29,404 bases of DNA from Chromera velia (taxonomy: Eukaryota > Sar > Chromeraceae): the NCBI GenBank assembly GCA_018398765.1, contig JAHBMJ010000665.1, positions 27,501 through 56,904 of the forward strand, written 5' to 3'. The notes beneath the pieces are model-generated. The model made no database searches. It was not told the origin of the DNA and saw only the letters and a program-made list of their open reading frames with translations. The translations under genes were made by a program, and so were the position numbers. Below are positions 11,153-19,830 of the stretch, piece by piece (within the stretch, counting starts at the first letter, position 1; the number at the start of each line of letters is the position of its first letter).

Positions 11153-12638
11153 TCACCTCACAAATCTTCGTGGTTTCTCATCAAAATCTGCATATGCACT
11201 TTCTGGGCATCCATATACTATTTCGCATCCATACAACCATACTGCACACACTGTCTGTTTAAATATGTTAAAGCAGTCTGCAGGTGGAATATCTCCCTCC
11301 CTTCCTATCTTCCCTATCAACCCCTGCATACAGCGTTCTACCTTTACCATCCTCGCCGCCATCATTGTCTCCAGGTTGTAGTCAGCTGACAGCACTAACC
11401 TGAGATAAGGTTGCAGCTCCTTTGCTTCCTTGACTACCATCTCCTTCAGTCTGATTTCTTCTCTTCTTCCCGATGCTCTACCAAAACAAACAAATCTGGA
11501 CTTGTCAGAGAAGAGAGGGTAAAGAGGTTTTACGAAGTCTTTCAAACATGAGAGAAGAATATTCAGCTGGCTGTCTATAAATTCTAAGAAGGTGGTATTG
11601 TCTGCGAACAAAGGAATAAGAAAATCGACCCATCTTCCTGCCTCTCCCATCGGCACCCTTGGCCTTTGTCTATGTGTCCTTCTCTGTCCTCCTTTCTTCC
11701 CAACTTCTTCCAGCAGGTCGTGCACATATATAAAATAAAGAGAAAGACCGCTAGGACCGCCTTGTTTCAGTCCTTTATCTTCTGGGTACCACATTTCCGT
11801 TCCCTTGACTCTTGTTCTTACGTTCTTCAGAGACACTTCAACCTACTGGATCAAAGATTCTTCATCACTCACTTTTCTCAGTTTCTTTCTTAACTTCTCC
11901 CGCCTCATTTCATCAAATGCACATGTGAAGTCTATAAAGGCCACACTGAGCGTTTCCATGCATTCTCGCAATTACAAACAATAAAAAAAAGATCGCATCA
12001 TATGTGCTTGTCTTTTCTTTGTATGCAAACTGCCATGGGGTGCTCTTCACTTCATCTCCCACCTTCTTTCTCAAAATCATCTCTTCCCATTTTATATCCG
12101 CTACCATCAGATGCACTCTTCTCCATCACCCTAACAGAGCCAGAGAGTTACCTGGTTTCAGGAGGGCCATCACCAGTAGATCGTTCCACCCTGCTGGCCA
12201 CCATCCAAACCGATATAAAATATTAATTAACAAAAGTTATAAAGAGACTAGCTCAATCGATTTTTTCATGATCGTTCTCAATAGTCCTAGAGGCATTCTA
12301 TCTTTGCTAGCCGCCTTTCTGGGGTTCTCTGCTTTCTTTAACGTCTCTCTTACTTCTTTTTCTTCTGCGATTTGCCATTTTCTTTCTCTCATTGCTGTGT
12401 ACACTCCCATCTTGTCCTGCTTATCTTTGTCTCTCTCTTCTTTTTCTTTTTCTGAGAGCGCGGAGGTCTCTTTCCATCCCTCTGCCACCTGCTGTTGAGC
12501 TATGCTGTCTTTCGTCCTTCTTAATGCTGCTCTCCTATCTTCTTCTCCCAGCCGTCTCAAGACTTTCCAGCAGTCTCCCTCGTATAAAGGTCTACTCGTT
12601 TCTGTATTAGAGATTAGAATAAATTCCTTTATTGACAA
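11153..12638 (-). pseudogene. LINE reverse transcriptase domain, inactivated
   Basis: The minus frame 12638-12237 gives a basic/acidic pre-RT helix region ending in KAASKDRMPLGLL, which sits where LINE RTs have their Pro-rich start. A second frame around 11.9-12.1 kb reads through KPGNSLALL and WQFAYKEKTSTYDAIFF. Motif A (VAFIDFTCAFDEM, about 11906-11946) is followed in frame by a TAG near 11851. The long frame 11836-11153 has motif B (GLKQGGPSGLSLYFIYVHDL) and motif C as FADN at 11597-11608, where the second catalytic Asp is replaced by Asn. Stops, frame changes and the altered active site all point to a dead copy. Confidence 0.75.
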
Positions 12639-13740
12639 GTCTCTTAGCTGTCTCTAGCGTAATAGAGTAAAGTTTGAAGGTTGGCACGATCTAGACTCCT
12701 AGTCAATCAGGTAAGACAATAATTATATGAGTGAATACAGGTTAGAAGGCTCATTTAATTCAAGGTTTACGGTCAAATTCAGATTAAAAGGTGCTCAAAG
12801 GATGCTCGCAAAGGCTTGGTTCGGTTCGAGTCAATGACTGACAGTTCTAGGGGTTCACTTTTAGTCTGGTCCCTTCATCCGACGATTCCAATCTAGGGGG
12901 GGCACTCTGGAAGGTTATCATAGATTTTGAGCTCAAAATGACATAAAATGTGAATAAAACAGATTTTTGCGAGCCAGTCCGGCAATATGGAGCTCCGCTT
13001 GGTCAAATTATGTCAAAATTTGATGTTTTTGAAGTGTAGGCTATGTGGTTATTTTGGGTTACCCCCTTTTTATCTTTGTCACATAAAGAGGTTACAGATT
13101 ACCCAGTTATGAGCATTTTAACCTCAGTAACCAACCAAATTTTCAACTTTTAAAAACATTTAAAATGATGTTTAGAACACGTTTGAATGTTTCTTAAGGG
13201 AGGTTACTTTATTTTTAAGGGGGGGCAAAAAAGGTTACGGGTTACCCGGTTATGGGGGATTTGGGGGTAAAGTGAGTGTGACACATCATTTTTTATCATT
13301 TTTGACCATAACTTGAATTGTTTAACAATCTTGAAGCCAGTTCTGTGAGTAACCAAATGTAACTAATTGATTGACACCACTTTTGACTGATGGTTACATG
13401 TCATACGTTGTAAAGGGGGGGTGTAGGGTCAGTAACCATAGTGTAACCGGCTGAAGTGCGGCGTTCAAGTGCCTCCCCCTAGATTCTAACTATTCAGCTA
13501 TTCTAAGCTATTCAGATTTTCAGATTTACAAAATCTCAAAATCGGATGTTTTTAGATTTGTGTGGAACACGCGGTCAAAATTAGGTAAAGCTCGTTACGC
13601 GGAATCGGCTGCGCGTCAGGAAGCGCGGTATAAATTCGAGTTTGATTTCTGTGGTACAAAATCAATTTCTATGTATCGCATAGTCTGCATTCAATTTCTG
13701 ATTTCTGTGGTACTCTTTCAATCTTGGCGGTTTTATTTCT

Positions 13741-13925
13741 TTAATTTCTGTGGTTCTTTAATTTTTATGGCTTTTTTTAATTTGTGTGCTATTTTCTGAT
13801 TTCTGTGGTTTTTTCTTGATTTGTGTAGTGTTCTCTGATTTCTGTGGCTTTTTCTTGATTTGTGTAGTGTTCTCTGATTTTTGTGGCTTTTTCTTGCTTT
13901 GTGTGATGTTCTCTGATTTCTGTCT
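13741..13925 (-). repeat. 39-bp minisatellite
   Basis: At least three clear copies of a 39-bp unit beginning CTGATTTCTGTGG (13797-13913), plus decayed copies to the left. Because 39 is a multiple of three, the minus strand stays open and reads as 13-residue repeats of NQRTLHKSRKSHR type. I regard that frame as a by-product. The array lies directly downstream of the tRNA-like head on the minus strand. Confidence 0.85.
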
Positions 13926-13927
13926 TG

Positions 13928-14007
13928 AAAGTGACCTTCCTTGGAATTGAACCTTCGACCTCTTGCTCTGGAGTCAATCATCATACCACTAAACCACTTA
14001 TCACTTT
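13928..14007 (-). pseudogene. tRNA-derived sequence with Pol III A and B boxes
   Basis: The minus strand has TGGTTTAGTGG (A box), then 33 nt later GGTTCAATTCC (B box). Both match the eukaryotic internal Pol III promoter, with normal spacing. Between them, TGACTCCAGA matches the anticodon region of tRNA-Trp (anticodon CCA). The flanks AAAGTGA and TCACTTT are complementary over 7 bp, but the distance is too long for a normal tRNA, and the T and anticodon stems pair poorly. This suits a decayed tRNA or the head of a tRNA-derived SINE better than a working tRNA gene. Confidence 0.6.
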
Positions 14008-14250
14008 TCTTTGCACAGATTTGTTTTTTCATATTAGAGTTATTCAGTTCAATTTCTTTATAGAGTAAAGAAAATATGATTGGAAATAATGAAGACTATA
14101 AATCAATTAAGCACTGATTTAACAAACAAGAGGAAGGACTTAGACAAAAACATAAATAATAGTTAACAAAGTTGCAGTACTTCTCAACAAAAAATAAATA
14201 TTCAAACTTAAAAAATCTACTTATAATACAAAAAATAAATTATTTCAATA

Positions 14251-14277
14251 TATATATATATTATATATATATATATA
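14251..14277. repeat. (AT)n microsatellite
   Basis: Two AT runs around a TTA, in the AT-rich insertion. Confidence 0.9.
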
Positions 14278-14460
14278 AGCTCATAAAACCTGCTCATAGC
14301 ATGCGTCTCCCTTTAAGTTCAGGCTTCCATACCTAAATGAAAAGCAAAATCAGAAAAAGAAAGAGCCATACTCATAGTACTCGTTCATTTCTATTCTTAT
14401 TCTTTCTACTTTTCTCTTTTTTACATTTCTTTACTCCCTTATTACCATCTTCTTTTAAAT

Positions 14461-15660
14461 TTAAGCCCTCTCTATTTTACAGAGTTGTTCTCTTTTCTCC
14501 TCATATTTTTTCTTCCACTCTGTTTCTTCCTCAGCAAGGGCCGCTGTGGGGGGCTTTCTTCCTCTTTCTCTTCTTCTTTCTGTCTTATCCTTCTCAACTT
14601 TCAGTTCTCTTATTTTCTCTCTTATCTTCCGTTCAAGTCTTCTCAGTTTTTTTATTTGTTTTCTTCCTTCCCCAGCAAGTGCTTTTGAGAGGTTTTCTTC
14701 TCGTTCTCTCTTCCTTTCCTCTTTTTTTTCTTTCTTTATTGCTCACTTGAAGCTTTTCTCTCTAGTCCGTTAGAATTTTTTGTACTCAGAGTCTTGGTCA
14801 AGTAGGTTCTTCCTTATTTCTAACCTTATTTCCTTTTCCTTCTCCATGTTCATTGTTTCCTTGAAGACCTCTCCTACCTTTTCTTCTTTTATTCTTTTTT
14901 CTAGTTTTTTCAGATACCGCTCTTCCCCCTCCTTGGTTAGCGTCCCTCTCCATCTTGGCTTTATTTTATCTTCTTCCTTCTCTTTTTCCTCCCTTTCTTT
15001 CTTTTTTTTTCTCCTTGTCTTCTTCCTTCTGTCATTTCTCTTCTTCTTCTCTGGTACTGTGCTAGCTTCTCTTTGCTCTTTGTTTTTCTCTGCTCTCTTT
15101 TTCTCTTCTGTTTCTTCTTCGGCATCCTCCTTCACTAACAGGACTAACCTTAGAGCTTTATGGTCTGATCGTGCTAAGCATACACAAAAAACAGAGAAAA
15201 GAAGAAAGATACGGGGGTTATGCACACATAATCAATTAGAGACCTCCCCTTGTTGCCTCCTCTGTCAAAGGTGAACGATTCATCAAAGTCGAATGTCACC
15301 TTTTCTGCCCCTTCTTTGATCACACACTTTTTCATTCCGTTTAGAGGCATAATGCTCAGAACTTCACAGAACTGAAGAAGAGCCCTTCTTTTCACGTTCT
15401 CTATTTCATTTTTAGACTCCCTTTCAGGCCTGAAAGCTTCTTCCCTCCCTCCCATCTATGCCCACTCTTCCCCCCTTTCCCCCCCTTTCCTCCCCGGCCC
15501 AGACGATCAGAGGAGCTTTCTTCCCGATGCGGGAGTTGAAGTCTCCCATCAGGCAGACTAGTTTCATATAAAATTTCTTTTCTCTTTTTCTTCCTCTCTC
15601 AGAGTCTCTCTCTTCTCTTCTTTTTTATTCTCTCGGGCAGAGCTTCAAGGAAGGTTTCAT
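14461..15660 (-). pseudogene. LINE endonuclease domain and charged linker, broken
   Basis: Minus-strand reading. One frame (about 15660-15600) has ETFLEALPERIKK. A second (about 15600-15430) has FYMKLVCLMGDFNSRIGKK with the GDFN active-site motif. A third (15455-15174) ends in RSLIDYVCITP, and a fourth (15225-14770) begins with CLARSDHKAL, the catalytic SDH motif, then a Lys/Glu-rich stretch. GDFN, IDY and SDH in this order identify an AP-endonuclease-like LINE endonuclease. A further frame down to 14461 has ENLSKALAGEGRKQIKKL and KKYEEKREQLCKIERA. At least three frame changes are needed, several near homopolymers. Confidence 0.7.
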
Positions 15661-16118
15661 CTGCGTAGTTTCCACTGTGCCATCTCCTTGCGTTTTCATT
15701 TCCATATCTACACTACGTCTGTTTCACTTATGCAAAGTTTAGAACAGAATAGATTCTAATAGAAACTGAGATAGAGACTGCACTCCTTACCAGAAGGGGA
15801 TCACAATTGCTTTTCTGCTCCCATCTCCCTGGTGGTGATTTTGGTTTCACTCTTTGTCCCCATCTCTCCTTTTTGTCGCCCCTCTATGATCCTCTGCCAT
15901 CATGATTCCTGACGACGGCCCAGTGACAAAAAGTTTCTTGGTTTAGGCACTGAGAGAGTCGTCCGAGGGATTGAACAGAAGATTTTTTATCCGGAAGGAA
16001 TTAAGGAGAGGGGCTGGGGAGGAAAATCAAAGATCTAGCACGAGGGCTGCAGGAGTTAAGGATCGAGAGGGGGGGGCCCAGAACCTAAGCACGCGCTCAC
16101 GCACGCATTATCGAAGAG

Positions 16119-16998
16119 ATGAATTTCATGTCCTTCCAAGACCGAGTACCTCCGCCCGAAATAAAGAAGAAGATTGACTATAGCCAGCTTAGCCAGATAG
16201 ATTCGTGCCTCTACAGATTCTTCTAGGCCCATTACGGGTCTCAGGTTCTGATGGAGATGGAGGCATAGTGCCAAAATGCCCCGCTTTTTGATATGAGATC
16301 TGTGTGTAGGTTTATTTCTTTCTAGAGAGGAGGAATTTTGTTCTTCGATAGCGAGGAGGACGCCAGTGTCTTCTTGGGCGATGACTGCGGACTCTTCCCC
16401 CTATATGGGGAGAATACGATCCTAGATGAAGCCGAGACCCTGAAGTTTACCGTTTGTCCAAGGGATGGCTTCACAAGTCTGACTCAGTCATAAAAAGCCT
16501 CTTCCAAGGGGCATTTTAACAGATGGAAGGATACTGCACCTCTCGCCCCAGTAGGGGCCATGAACATTAGAACTCTCCCTTACTTGCAGGCCCCGATGGC
16601 GAGCTGCAGACTTCTAATACTCCCCCTCCTTATATTCTAAGGGGGGGGCTCTTCCTATAGAGAGGAGAGTGGGGGTTTGCAGATGAGGACTAGGGAGCAG
16701 GCCGGGTCCCCGAAGATTTGACAGATGTTCCAAGGGGATGGAAAGAGGTGGAACTCCAGACAAGGGAACGGGTGGGCCCAGGACTAGCAGGAAAAGGAAT
16801 TGTGGGAGCGGGGAATAGCGGGGAGTGATGGGATGCAGGGAGAGGAGTTTTTTGGGATGAGGTCAGGGGGAGAGGGATGAAGAGAGGAGTTCTCCTCTTC
16901 TCTCTGATCCGGCGAGTCCCTCACCCCCCCCAAGATTCTGGGGTTCAGGGGGAGCAGGAGGGAGGGGCGTCGGGGGTGTGGAGCAGTGGGAACGGGGN
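16119..16998 (+). CDS. Candidate gene made of small exons and very short introns
   Basis: Function not recognised. Protein-like exons join in phase if introns are short: 16119-16145 (MNFMSFQDR); 47-bp intron; 16193-16267 (PDRFVPLQILLGPLRVSGSD...); 58-bp intron; 16326-16451 (GILFFDSEEDASVFLGDDCG, then LFPLYGENTILDEAETLKF). Next is either a 28-bp exon 16523-16550 between 71- and 39-bp introns, or one 113-bp intron (16477-16589). Both enter the exon at 16590 (PDGELQTSNTPPPYIL) in the same phase. That exon runs into an 8-G homopolymer where the frame is lost. 16694-16824 (GRVPEDLTDVPRGWKEVELQ) follows, then a 42-bp intron, then 16867 onward into the N gap. Exons after introns 1 and 2 and at 16694 begin straight after TAG. 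The model is tentative. Confidence 0.35.
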
Positions 16999-17004
16999 NN
17001 NNNN
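16998..17004. other. Assembly gap (7 N) inside a poly-G run
   Basis: Seven N bases flanked by GGGG and an 11-base G run. Frames crossing this point cannot be trusted. Confidence 1.
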
Positions 17005-17141
17005 GGGGGGGGGGGGTAGGGGGGAACAAGGGGACAAGGTGGGGCACGCACGCCACAGTCCGGGGGAACGGAGGCAATCAACCCCTATTTCAGGATCCGG
17101 CAATCCTTTAGGTTGGACGGGGGGGACTGACAGAAGTATAG

Positions 17142-18325
17142 GGGGGCGGTTTCCCTTACAATTCGGCCAGACTGAGTAGAATGGGGGGTAGGAAAGGGAA
17201 CGCCGTCGGGGGGACGGAAAGAAAGAATAAGAAAAAGAAGAGGGGGGACTCTAGAGGGGAGAGGAACCCTGATGTAGAGATGATGCCAATCCTGGTGGAC
17301 GTAAGCAGATAGCTTTGTCCGCAGGATAAGGACTTAGAGGCAGAAAGAGAAAGAGCAGAGAGTGAAGAGCGAAAAGAAAAGGGAGGAGAGGAGAAGGAGG
17401 AAGGAGGTACAGAGGGAGGAAGACGCGAGGCTCGTGATGAGTCAGACTGGGATAGGCAGTGATATAGTGAAACAGGTACTAGAGGCACAGGGAGGAGATA
17501 TGATTGAGGCCATTATCAGCCTCTCTACAGAACAGGTAGGGAAACAGCAGCAGGAATGGCAACTGCCTCCCCCCACTATGGGGGAACTGAGAGGCAGACA
17601 GCTGAGAGGTAAGGGGAAGGGCTGGGATCTCCCAGAACCAGAGGCCCCGCAAATCTCTTTCTCCCCCCTCAAGCAGCAGCAGCAGCAGCAGTTAGCAGCC
17701 CAGCAACAACAGCTCCTAACCCCCCCTCAGAGCCTCTCCCTTTCAGACTCTCCCGAAGACTTCCGCGAGCCAGCCTCCCACGGTTGTCTGAATTCCCCCC
17801 TAGAGCAAGACTCACTCCATGACGGTCCTCCCCATAGCCCTCCTAAGGAAAAGACTGAAAGCCACCCCCGGATATATCATTCTCCCTATCAAAGGGACCA
17901 GAGGGGAAGGGGGGCAGACACTAAAACACTGTCAGAGAAACTCGGCCCAGGGGGGACTTCTAGACAGAAAGAAGCACAAGGGGGGAATGGAACACTTGAG
18001 CGAAGGAGGGGGGTTGAAAAAGAAGATGAGAGTTACCAAAGCGGGGATGCTCCCTTCGTCTTTCCTAGGGATGGAAGCACTCTACTCTGTCTCGGTCAGG
18101 GACGGAGAGGAGTTGGACTACAGAATTGTGGGTACCTCCAAAATGCAGGAACCCTTCCCTTTAGTTCGGGAAGGCCCTAAGGCCATGAGGGAGGAAGACG
18201 AGATGGACACAGAAGAGGTGGTCGAAGATGATTCATGGCTGTTCGAAGGACAGGCCTGGGCCCCAAATCTGAGGAAGAGGAGAGGGAATTGGAAAGGGCC
18301 AGAGAGGACAGGGACCGTATATTGA
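17142..18325 (+). CDS. HYPK/NAC-alpha-type UBA protein with Gln-rich tail (candidate)
   Basis: Model: exons 17142-17300, 17338-18031 and 18069-18325, joined by two 37-bp introns (GTAAGC...TTAG, phase 0; GTTACC...CTAG, phase 1). The first exon is basic (GGRKGNAVGGTERKNKKKK). The second has a charged helix and then EEDARLVMSQTGIGSDIV and GGDMIEAIISLSTEQ. This closely resembles the C-terminal UBA domain of nascent-polypeptide-associated complex alpha and of HYPK, in spacing and in the LVMSQ core. HYPK also has a basic coil before the domain. A CAG-rich stretch (QQQQQQLAAQQQQ) and about 130 Ser/Pro/Gly-rich residues follow. The last exon is acidic (EMDTEEVVEDDSW). No NAC beta-barrel is seen. The 5' end is unknown because of the gap. 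Another frame (18235 to about 18480, RELERAREDRDRILKENGD) may be a further exon. A role in co-translational processing is inference. Confidence 0.45.
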
Positions 18326-19584
18326 AGGAGAACGGAGACTCTTGGCCTGTGGATATCTCCCCCTCTTCCCACTCCTCCTCCTCCATGGCTGCAGACAAGA
18401 AGGTAGAGGTGAGGGTGACGGGGGAGGCGGGAAAGGAATCGAGAGGGGGCACTGAAGACGACAATCCATGCTCCCCCCCTTCTAAAATCTTTTGTTTCTT
18501 CTCTTTCCACTCTTGTTTCTCTTTCTTTATCTCAGCCAGGCCCTTCTCCTTTGATTTGTTGCTTATAAGATCGTAGAACTCCCCCCCCCCCTCTGACTGA
18601 TCCACCTGCACTGAAGGATGGTTTCCTCTCATTAGAAGAGACGGAAGCCCTTTTTGATGTAATGGTTTTTGAGATACCCTTTTGAGAGGTGAGAAGGAGA
18701 AAAAGAAATGATAAGACAGACAGATGGAAAACCACTGTTAGACAGGTTGGTGGACAGGCAGAGACAGATACTAGGCACAGGCCCTGGAACAGACTGTCAG
18801 GTAGGGAAACAGTAGGACAGGTAGAAGGACGGAGAGACGGACTAACTAGCATAAAGACCAAATTTTGAATGGGAGAAATAGACGGCTTTCTTCGTTTTCT
18901 CCCTCTTCCTCCTCTTCTTCCTCTCCTCTGTCTTCTTTAAAGGCCGGGCGGGAGAAAAAGATAAAGACGAAACAGCAAGCTAGGGGAGGGAGGGGAGGAC
19001 AAGGAAAAGTTGAAAGAAGGGAAGGGGGGAGTAAGGCGCGCCTCTCCTCTCTCTTCTCCCTTATCATTTTTTTCTTCTTCTCCTCCCTCTCCTCTTCCTT
19101 CCTTTTTCTTTTCCCTTTCCTCTTCTGTATACTCCCTCCCTCTCTCTTCCTGAACACCGGAATCCCGGTCTTGGTAAGGGAAAGGAAGGACATGAGGGGA
19201 AGGGGAGACCCATGTTGTGCAGGGGGGGAGGGGGGCCTCCGGGTCGGACCTTCTCCTCACCCGAATCGATGCGAATCGATGGATATGCTCTCTTCTCCTC
19301 CTATCTGTAGCGGGTGTGTCTGGAAGGGCGGAGCCATGGGTCAGGCTTTTTTTCCTTCTCCTTCTCCCTCTTCTTCTCTTTCTTCTCGAGAATAGTAGCA
19401 GCCAACGTTTTGTAAAATTGGTTCTCGGAAGCTTGGTGGAGGGGAGGGGGGGCTTATGGTCTGCCTCGGCGGAACTTCTCGCCAAGCAGTCTTCCCCAGG
19501 GCAGTTTTCCACCCTTTGTTGTGTGCCATTATTGGAGGGGGGGCAAACCATGGGGGGAGGGTTGAATCAATTTATAAATTTTAA
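18326..19584. other. Homopolymer-rich region with unresolved coding potential
   Basis: Long C and G runs and polypyrimidine tracts. Protein-like pieces occur, for example plus-strand TDGKPLLDRLVDRQRQIL followed by a GTAGGG donor near 18715-18810, and a strong GTAAGG donor near 19175. I could not assemble them into a gene. A 204-residue minus-strand frame (19551-18937) is Arg/Glu/Pro low complexity and is not accepted. Confidence 0.4.
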
Positions 19585-19830
19585 GCTTGTAAAGAGAAAA
19601 GTTGGGAGAAATTGATTGACGATCCGATTTACCATCTGACAACTTGTGTTCGAACGGAGGTGCCGCGGAGGAGACTGAGTGATCTCTGGTATAGACGACT
19701 GAAGCGTATGTCGATAGAAAAAGTATGTGAGCACGGAGAGAGACAGGAAGCCCGAGGGGGTAGGGGGGTGGGACAGGCCGAGGAGCAGGTAAGGCGGTAC
19801 TTCTTGCTTCTTCTTCAGAGGGACGCCTGA
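19585..19830 (+). CDS. 3' end of a small gene with a 30-bp intron (possibly QCR7-like)
   Basis: An open stretch from 19585 reads KEKSWEKLIDDPIYHLTT, then EVPRRRLSDLWYRRLKRMSI, and ends at GAGCAG before a strong donor GTAAGG (19789). A 30-bp intron would end in TTCTTCTTCAG (19818), and the last exon is only Arg-Asp-Ala-stop (19819-19830). The intron is a multiple of three with no stop, so it could be retained. The DDxIY start, basic LRRLP-like centre and R-x-KR end recall cytochrome bc1 subunit 7 (UQCRB/QCR7), but the match is weak and the expected C-terminus is missing. The upstream exon was not found. The 5' border is set by the preceding stop. Confidence 0.3.
   Translation, partial: ACKEKSWEKLIDDPIYHLTTCVRTEVPRRRLSDLWYRRLKRMSIEKVCEHGERQEARGGRGVGQAEEQVRRYFLLLLQRDA

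Larger units (their letters stand above)
12640..14340. other. AT-rich insertion splitting the LINE
   Basis: LINE linker-like coding ends near 14460 and pre-RT coding resumes near 12600. The intervening 1.7 kb is AT-rich and non-coding apart from a low-complexity repeat frame. It contains, in LINE direction, an AT microsatellite, a tRNA-derived sequence, a 39-bp tandem array, and a stretch rich in GGTTAC/GTAACC words (about 13060-13450). The boundaries are approximate and I could not identify target-site duplications, so it could be a nested transposon or a diverged part of the same element. Confidence 0.5.
9614..15967 (-). mobile_element. Degenerate APE-type non-LTR retrotransposon (LINE)
   Basis: Read on the minus strand from about 15.7 kb to 9.6 kb, the parts follow LINE order. 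First comes an endonuclease with GDFNSRIG, a LIDYVC strand and SDH. Next is a Lys/Glu-rich linker, then a reverse transcriptase with FIDF..AFD (motif A), LKQGGPSG (motif B) and FADN (motif C). A C-terminal TECPIFNKKR segment, a hairpin-rich 3' end and a TGAT-repeat tail follow. No continuous ORF survives: frameshifts interrupt the endonuclease, a TAG lies between RT motifs A and B, and an AT-rich block of about 1.7 kb splits linker from RT. The 5' end is uncertain (somewhere between 15.7 and 16.0 kb), no ORF1 is identified, and the clade was not assigned. Confidence 0.8.

Noticed and set aside
13928-14007. Functional tRNA-Trp gene
   Set aside because: A and B boxes are intact, but the anticodon and T stems do not pair properly and the body is about 7 nt too long.
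13733-14032. 99-codon minus-strand ORF with 13-residue repeats
   Set aside because: It is produced by the 39-bp tandem repeat (a multiple of three) and the tRNA-like sequence, not by a gene.
16119-16640. A reassigned genetic code (TAG/TAA as amino acids) or C-to-T-mutated pseudogene, since one frame reads protein-like through several stops
   Set aside because: Most in-frame TAGs coincide with possible splice acceptors directly before phase-0 exons, and another frame (PDRFVPLQ...) is cleaner across part of it. TACO1 and the coiled-coil gene use TAA as a normal stop.
18937-19551. 204-codon minus-strand ORF
   Set aside because: Mostly Arg/Glu/Pro/Ser low complexity from polypurine tracts, with no domain and no splice context. 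It overlaps plus-strand signals.
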